From assembly GCA_021770615.1 (NCBI GenBank), contig JAETQR010000049.1, positions 1-26,174 on the forward strand: 26,174 bases of DNA, read 5' to 3'. The stretch's first letter is position 1; the number at the start of each line of letters is the position of its first letter. The notes beneath the pieces are model-generated. The model was given only the letters and a program-made list of their open reading frames with translations, searched no databases and had not been told where the DNA came from. Shown here piece by piece: positions 22,416-26,174 of the stretch. The stretch is from Lachnospiraceae bacterium (lineage in GTDB: Bacteria; Bacillota_A; Clostridia; Lachnospirales; Lachnospiraceae). The position numbers and the translations under genes were made by a program.

Positions 22416-24857
22416 CTATGCAATATACGTATGGCTGCTTGACGCCGTCATCTCATCCATCTGCTTAAAGGTAACCCTCTTTCTCTCATTATTTCCCATG
22501 TCCACATATACAACCGTGCTTTCCCCATATCCCACAAGGATAACCGGAGTCCCGGCATCCAGCATGGCAACCACCGGCCGACCCTGATTAATAATATAAG
22601 CCAGCTGCTCTGCATCACAGCCGCTGAGATCCATACTCTCACCCGGCCTGGCCTTTTCCATGATCTGCATCGGCGAAGAACCTCCGGCCAGCTGTTCCTT
22701 GATATTTGCCGCCAAGGCATCTGCCTCCGGAATAGAAAAGTTAAGATCCCTGTTCCCGCGTTCCCATACGTACGCCTGATTCTGATCCAGCACAACCCCG
22801 CCGAAATTATCCGCCTCCCGGATGGCAGCTCCCGCAGTGTCGTAGACCCCCTGCAGCTCCCCATGTCCGTAAGCATAATATTTTTTCTCATCACCGGCAT
22901 GCTCAAAGGATACCACTGTCGGGTTCTCAAACAATACTTGCTTCGGCTTCAGCACCGCCGGCTCCTTATCCGAGATTCCGTTTTTAAATGTGAGCCTCAT
23001 CTGCTTTTCTTTCAGCTTTGTTGTATAAGATTCCAGGAAAATATTTTTTTCCTTCTCCTCCTCATTGTTGGAGATATACTCCTGTGTTATGGTCGTGTAA
23101 ACATTTCCTTCCCTGCCGGCACGTTCCAGGACCACTCTGTTTTCCTCAAGGACAACATCCAGGACATAAACTCCATTTTCTTCATAGGTTTTAATAACCT
23201 TTCCCTTTCTGTTCTGAATCTCAACTTTGTACATTGGTATCACTGCCTCGCCGGAGACGGTCTGTCCCATATCTCCTGTCTTCGCAATACCGTACACAAA
23301 ATCATTTCTTATAAACCCCAGCGGGTGAATGCTTTCTCCATCCTTACAGGTAATACTCTTCTGCTGCCCTGAAGAAAGATCCATAATAATGATCTCCCTG
23401 ACGTCAGTCTCATTTTCCGCTGTCTGATATGCCAGCAGGCGCCCGTCCCCGGACACCACATATTGATTTGGCTTTAGTCCTTTTACAAGCTCTTTTGTCT
23501 TCCCCTTTTCAACATTCGTCTCATAAACCGTCCCGTCCGCCAGCAAATACAGCTTCTTGTTGCTCACACTGTAGTGCAGCAGTTCCCCAAGACCGCTTAC
23601 TTCCTTTCCGTAAAACTTGTTTGATGGTATGAATACTTTCTCTTCCACCGAACTCTTCCCGACATTGTAATAATATACTGCAATCCCCACTTCTCCTTCA
23701 TGTGCGCCGCGGTTCATATATCCGTACACCGCAAATGTTATATTGCCATTATCATCCGCCCCCAGAAGTCTGATCTTATGCTGCTCCGTATAATTTCTCT
23801 CATCCATATTTTCTGCTGAGGAAAAACTGAACACCAGGGATACCTCGTCCGTCTCCTGATTATAGCTCCAGAGCTCTCCGGCCTGGACAAAAGAAACAAT
23901 GGTCTCATCCTTATTGGTCAGATAAGGAACATCCGGAGAAGTAATTCCAAGAAGAAGCCCTTTTTCACTCAAAATTTTCTTAGTCGGATCAAAGATCTGT
24001 TCCATCGTACGGTCATAATCTATAAGATATGTCCGCTTTCTCTCTTTGTCGTACCTGAGCCGGAAAAATTCTTTTACCTTATAAGCATCCCCTTCATTCT
24101 CCTCTCCCTTGCAGCGGACAATATATTCAATCTGGAGCGCCGTAGTGACATTGTTCATCTCTTTAATGCTCCATCTTTCTCCGTTTTCTACCGCCGGTTC
24201 CAGATCCTCCCACCCCACCTGAGAAGAATTGGAATGGATGTTAACATGGGAAAATGTACTATTGTCTCCCTCTTCGTTCGGCTCCAGCGCTGCCCCGAAG
24301 CTCATATCCTCTGCTTCCCCCAGGGCATTATCGTGAAACTTATTCGCATAATCCAGACATTCCATAAGGCCGGCATTCTCGGAATCCGCAATCCGGGTAT
24401 AAAAATAAACCTTTCTATCCTCCTTGAGCGTTAAGGTTATCTGCAGTACACGCTCTTCACTCAGGATATTTTCAGCGCTCAGGTCAAGACTGATATCCTT
24501 GCCCGGGTTTTTGACCTGATCCTCGTGGAGCACCTCTTTCCCATCCAGTGTGTAGATCTTGAAGGCCGCCTTTTTTACCTCATTTTCATATGCGGCAATT
24601 ACCAGGTTCAACTGTTTCCCGGAGACAGGGGTAATCGTATCACGCACAGACGGAATATTCATCTCACCGGCATAACCCGCAATACTGTTAAGGCTGTATC
24701 CGTTATAGGTAAAAGAAATCATCGGATAGGTTGCCGCCCCCATATCGGCAGTCATATTATTATTCCCTTTATTCGTAAAATAACTGAAAACAACTACAGC
24801 TATCAAAAATGCTCCAACTAATATCGCGGCTTCTTTCAATTTCTTTTTAATATTCAT
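22416..24857 (-). CDS. Membrane-anchored extracytoplasmic protein of unknown function
   Basis: 813 aa. An N-terminal TM helix (about 10-28, EAAILVGAFLIAVVVFSYF) anchors a large outside region. The first ~240 residues are beta-rich; from ~290 to ~620 there are repeated blade-like strands (SGDGRLLAYQTAENETDV, REIIIMDLSSGQQKSITC, LYLLADGTVYETNVEKGK), suggesting a beta-propeller. The last ~110 residues (CDAEQLAYIINQGRPVVAML, TPVILVGYGESTVVYVDMG) resemble the end of a papain-like C39_2 fold, but the usual HxVxxVGY histidine is Thr, so it would be inactive. Family not recognised. ATG 24857 has GAGG 6-7 nt upstream and it follows the methyltransferase gene by 14 nt, so they form an operon. A role at the cell envelope is inferred from topology only. 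Confidence 0.8.
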   Translation of the reverse strand: MNIKKKLKEAAILVGAFLIAVVVFSYFTNKGNNNMTADMGAATYPMISFTYNGYSLNSIAGYAGEMNIPSVRDTITPVSGKQLNLVIAAYENEVKKAAFKIYTLDGKEVLHEDQVKNPGKDISLDLSAENILSEERVLQITLTLKEDRKVYFYTRIADSENAGLMECLDYANKFHDNALGEAEDMSFGAALEPNEEGDNSTFSHVNIHSNSSQVGWEDLEPAVENGERWSIKEMNNVTTALQIEYIVRCKGEENEGDAYKVKEFFRLRYDKERKRTYLIDYDRTMEQIFDPTKKILSEKGLLLGITSPDVPYLTNKDETIVSFVQAGELWSYNQETDEVSLVFSFSSAENMDERNYTEQHKIRLLGADDNGNITFAVYGYMNRGAHEGEVGIAVYYYNVGKSSVEEKVFIPSNKFYGKEVSGLGELLHYSVSNKKLYLLADGTVYETNVEKGKTKELVKGLKPNQYVVSGDGRLLAYQTAENETDVREIIIMDLSSGQQKSITCKDGESIHPLGFIRNDFVYGIAKTGDMGQTVSGEAVIPMYKVEIQNRKGKVIKTYEENGVYVLDVVLEENRVVLERAGREGNVYTTITQEYISNNEEEKEKNIFLESYTTKLKEKQMRLTFKNGISDKEPAVLKPKQVLFENPTVVSFEHAGDEKKYYAYGHGELQGVYDTAGAAIREADNFGGVVLDQNQAYVWERGNRDLNFSIPEADALAANIKEQLAGGSSPMQIMEKARPGESMDLSGCDAEQLAYIINQGRPVVAMLDAGTPVILVGYGESTVVYVDMGNNERKRVTFKQMDEMTASSSHTYIA

Positions 24858-24871
24858 CTGTATCCTCTTTT

Positions 24872-26008
24872 TTATCCTAACAGTTTTCCCAGTGTCGGAG
24901 ACACATGCAGAAACTGCTCACAGTTTTTAATCCTCTGTGTATTCTTCCCCTCTTTGCCCGTATATATCGCACGGATCAGGATATTTTTCGGGGTATGCTC
25001 CATATCGATAAATTCCAGCACCTGGACATCATAGCCCTGACGTTCCAGATACTCTGCACGGAGTGCATCCGTCACAAGAGCTGAAAACCGTTCTTTTAAT
25101 AAGCCATGCCTCAAAACGGGCTTTAATATATCATTACTGATCTGTGCATTCAACTCATGCTGACAGCACGGAACCGACAGGATCACCTTTGCATTCCAGC
25201 CCACAGCCTTGGCAAGCGCGTAATCCGTTGCCGTGTCACAAGCATGCAGCGTCACGACCATATCCACTTCGCTGATCCCTGTATAGTCTGCAATATCTCC
25301 CTCTAAGAATGTCAGCTTCTCATAACCGTACCTACGGCTCAACTCATTGCAGCGGCTGATCACATCCCTCTTAAGATCCAGCCCTATAATACGTATATCA
25401 TATTTTTTAAGTTCATGAAGATAGTAATACATGGCAAAGGTAAGATAAGATTTTCCGCATCCGAAATCCAGAACCGTAAGCTCTCTTCCTCTATCCAGCT
25501 GAGGCAGGATATCCTCAATAAACTCAAGGAAACGGTTAATCTGCCTGAATTTATCAAACCTGGAATGCACGATTTTTCCGTCCGCCGTCATAACGCCAAG
25601 ATCTTTTAAAAACGGAACAGGCACACCTTCCTCCAGAATATACCGTTTCTTACGGTTATGGGAGAGATCCGCCTGTACGGAGATATTTCTCCGTGCTTTT
25701 TTTCTCACCGTAAGCTTTCCCTTTTTGCTTACAAGTACTGTGTAACTCCAATGGGACGTCTCAAACTGCAGCTGCCTCATATTCCCCATATACTGAAGAA
25801 TTCTCTCCCTGGCATCCTCTCCGCTGAGATTCTCGTGGAATGCCTGGTTGCCGCGAAAGGACTCCAGCTGAAAAACAAGCTCCCCTCTTTTCAGCACCGG
25901 ACGGACTTTTACCTTTGACACCCCGTTTTTATCCCGCGGGGCGCTCAGCACAGCAGAGATAAACTCCTGATCTAAATTTTCCTGCAATAATTTCGTTAAT
26001 TCCTCCAT
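24872..26008 (-). CDS. Class I SAM-dependent methyltransferase
   Basis: About 378 aa from ATG 26008 (MEELTKLLQENL). The C-terminal two thirds is a Rossmann methyltransferase: motif I VLDFGCGKSYLTFAMYYYL, motif II acidic residue in IIGLDLKRD, LTFLEGDIADY, MVVTLHACDTATDYAL and VILSVPCCQHELN. The FGCGKSYLTF, HACDTATDYA and PCCQHE set is typical of the METTL25/RRNAD1-like group (Methyltransf_32 type), whose bacterial substrates are not established. The N-terminal ~130 residues form a separate mixed domain. The frame is open to 26137, but the extra 43 codons have no ribosome site, and a promoter lies just before 26008. Probably an RNA or protein methyltransferase; co-transcribed with the 813-aa membrane protein. 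Confidence 0.88.
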   Translation of the reverse strand: MEELTKLLQENLDQEFISAVLSAPRDKNGVSKVKVRPVLKRGELVFQLESFRGNQAFHENLSGEDARERILQYMGNMRQLQFETSHWSYTVLVSKKGKLTVRKKARRNISVQADLSHNRKKRYILEEGVPVPFLKDLGVMTADGKIVHSRFDKFRQINRFLEFIEDILPQLDRGRELTVLDFGCGKSYLTFAMYYYLHELKKYDIRIIGLDLKRDVISRCNELSRRYGYEKLTFLEGDIADYTGISEVDMVVTLHACDTATDYALAKAVGWNAKVILSVPCCQHELNAQISNDILKPVLRHGLLKERFSALVTDALRAEYLERQGYDVQVLEFIDMEHTPKNILIRAIYTGKEGKNTQRIKNCEQFLHVSPTLGKLLG

Positions 26009-26017
26009 AATAGTAAT

Positions 26018-26046
26018 ATTGTAATGTTTTTTCCCGATAAGTGCAA
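26018..26046 (-). promoter_or_regulatory. Promoter of the methyltransferase operon
   Basis: TTGCAC (26046-26041), a 17-bp spacer and TACAAT (26023-26018) on the minus strand. The RNA start would be about 3-5 nt before ATG 26008, which would make the mRNA almost leaderless; no Shine-Dalgarno sequence is present. Confidence 0.5.
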
Positions 26047-26174
26047 GTAGGGACAGGACATTTTCAGCACTGAAGAATGAATTTTTAAAATTGAATCCTC
26101 CTACAATGTTTTTCAATGACATTGCCTGTTTCCACATTTGTCCTGTTTCTTAGGAAAGTTATCCACGTTCATAT

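Noticed and set aside
26159..26167. DnaA-box-like TTATCCACG at the right edge
   Set aside because: A single copy, last base off consensus, with no cluster or AT-rich unwinding region in view.
26115..26172. Short minus-strand frame (about 19 codons to TGA) at the right edge
   Set aside because: Could be the end of an upstream gene, but too little is visible and no motif is recognised.
1..26174. CRISPR arrays, insertion sequences, tRNA or rRNA genes
   Set aside because: No regular short repeat-spacer series, no transposase or terminal inverted repeats, and no tRNA- or rRNA-like sequence noticed. The only tandem homology is the 187-aa gene family.

Overview
The window looks like a Lachnospiraceae-type (gut Clostridia) chromosome. 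It has moderate GC, strong AGGAGG ribosome sites, a type VIIb secretion locus of the Firmicutes kind, AgrA/AgrC-like regulators, a queT queuosine-precursor transporter and an AAA/PD-(D/E)XK protein of a kind common in that family. Genus cannot be fixed from the sequence alone. Nearly everything is on the minus strand; the exceptions are the XRE regulator and queT.

Reading leftward from 9182 is a type VIIb secretion (T7SSb) operon: esaA, esxA (WXG100), essA, esaB, essB, a 4-TM putative immunity gene, an LXG effector gene, three more paralogous 4-TM genes, DUF4176, two small helical LXG-associated proteins, and the start of a further gene that runs off the left edge. The motor ATPase EssC is not visible and may be that edge gene. 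The LXG gene carries an in-frame amber codon (TAG, 4223-4225) between its best start (GTG 4279) and the rest of the LXG domain.

Upstream, 9501-15536 holds a second leftward operon: an unidentified ~185-aa protein, an AgrA-like LytTR response regulator, an AgrC-like GHKL sensor kinase, a 49-codon lanthipeptide precursor at 12771-12920 (lacticin 481/ruminococcin A-like) and a complete LanM synthetase. A divergent XRE repressor lies at 15638-15973. No peptide exporter/protease (LanT) is in the window.

The most interesting observation joins the two operons. Two promoters, at 9289-9352 (before esaA) and 15967-16030 (before the regulator/lanthipeptide operon, antisense to the XRE gene), have the same architecture. 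Each has two direct copies of TTCGCGGAC with a 21-bp period, as expected for a LytTR dimer site, followed by a -10 box exactly 28 bp after the second repeat, with no good -35. This suggests that a lanthipeptide-linked two-component system activates both itself and the type VII secretion/LXG toxin operon, while transcribing across its neighbour repressor. The T7SS promoter also starts RNA inside the left arm of the terminator that ends the lanM operon.

To the right are a MacB/FtsX-type ABC transporter pair (16101-19499, permease C-terminally short), an AAA-ATPase/PD-(D/E)XK protein (19927-21633), queT with a structured leader, and a two-gene operon of a SAM-dependent methyltransferase and a membrane-anchored 813-aa protein of unknown function.
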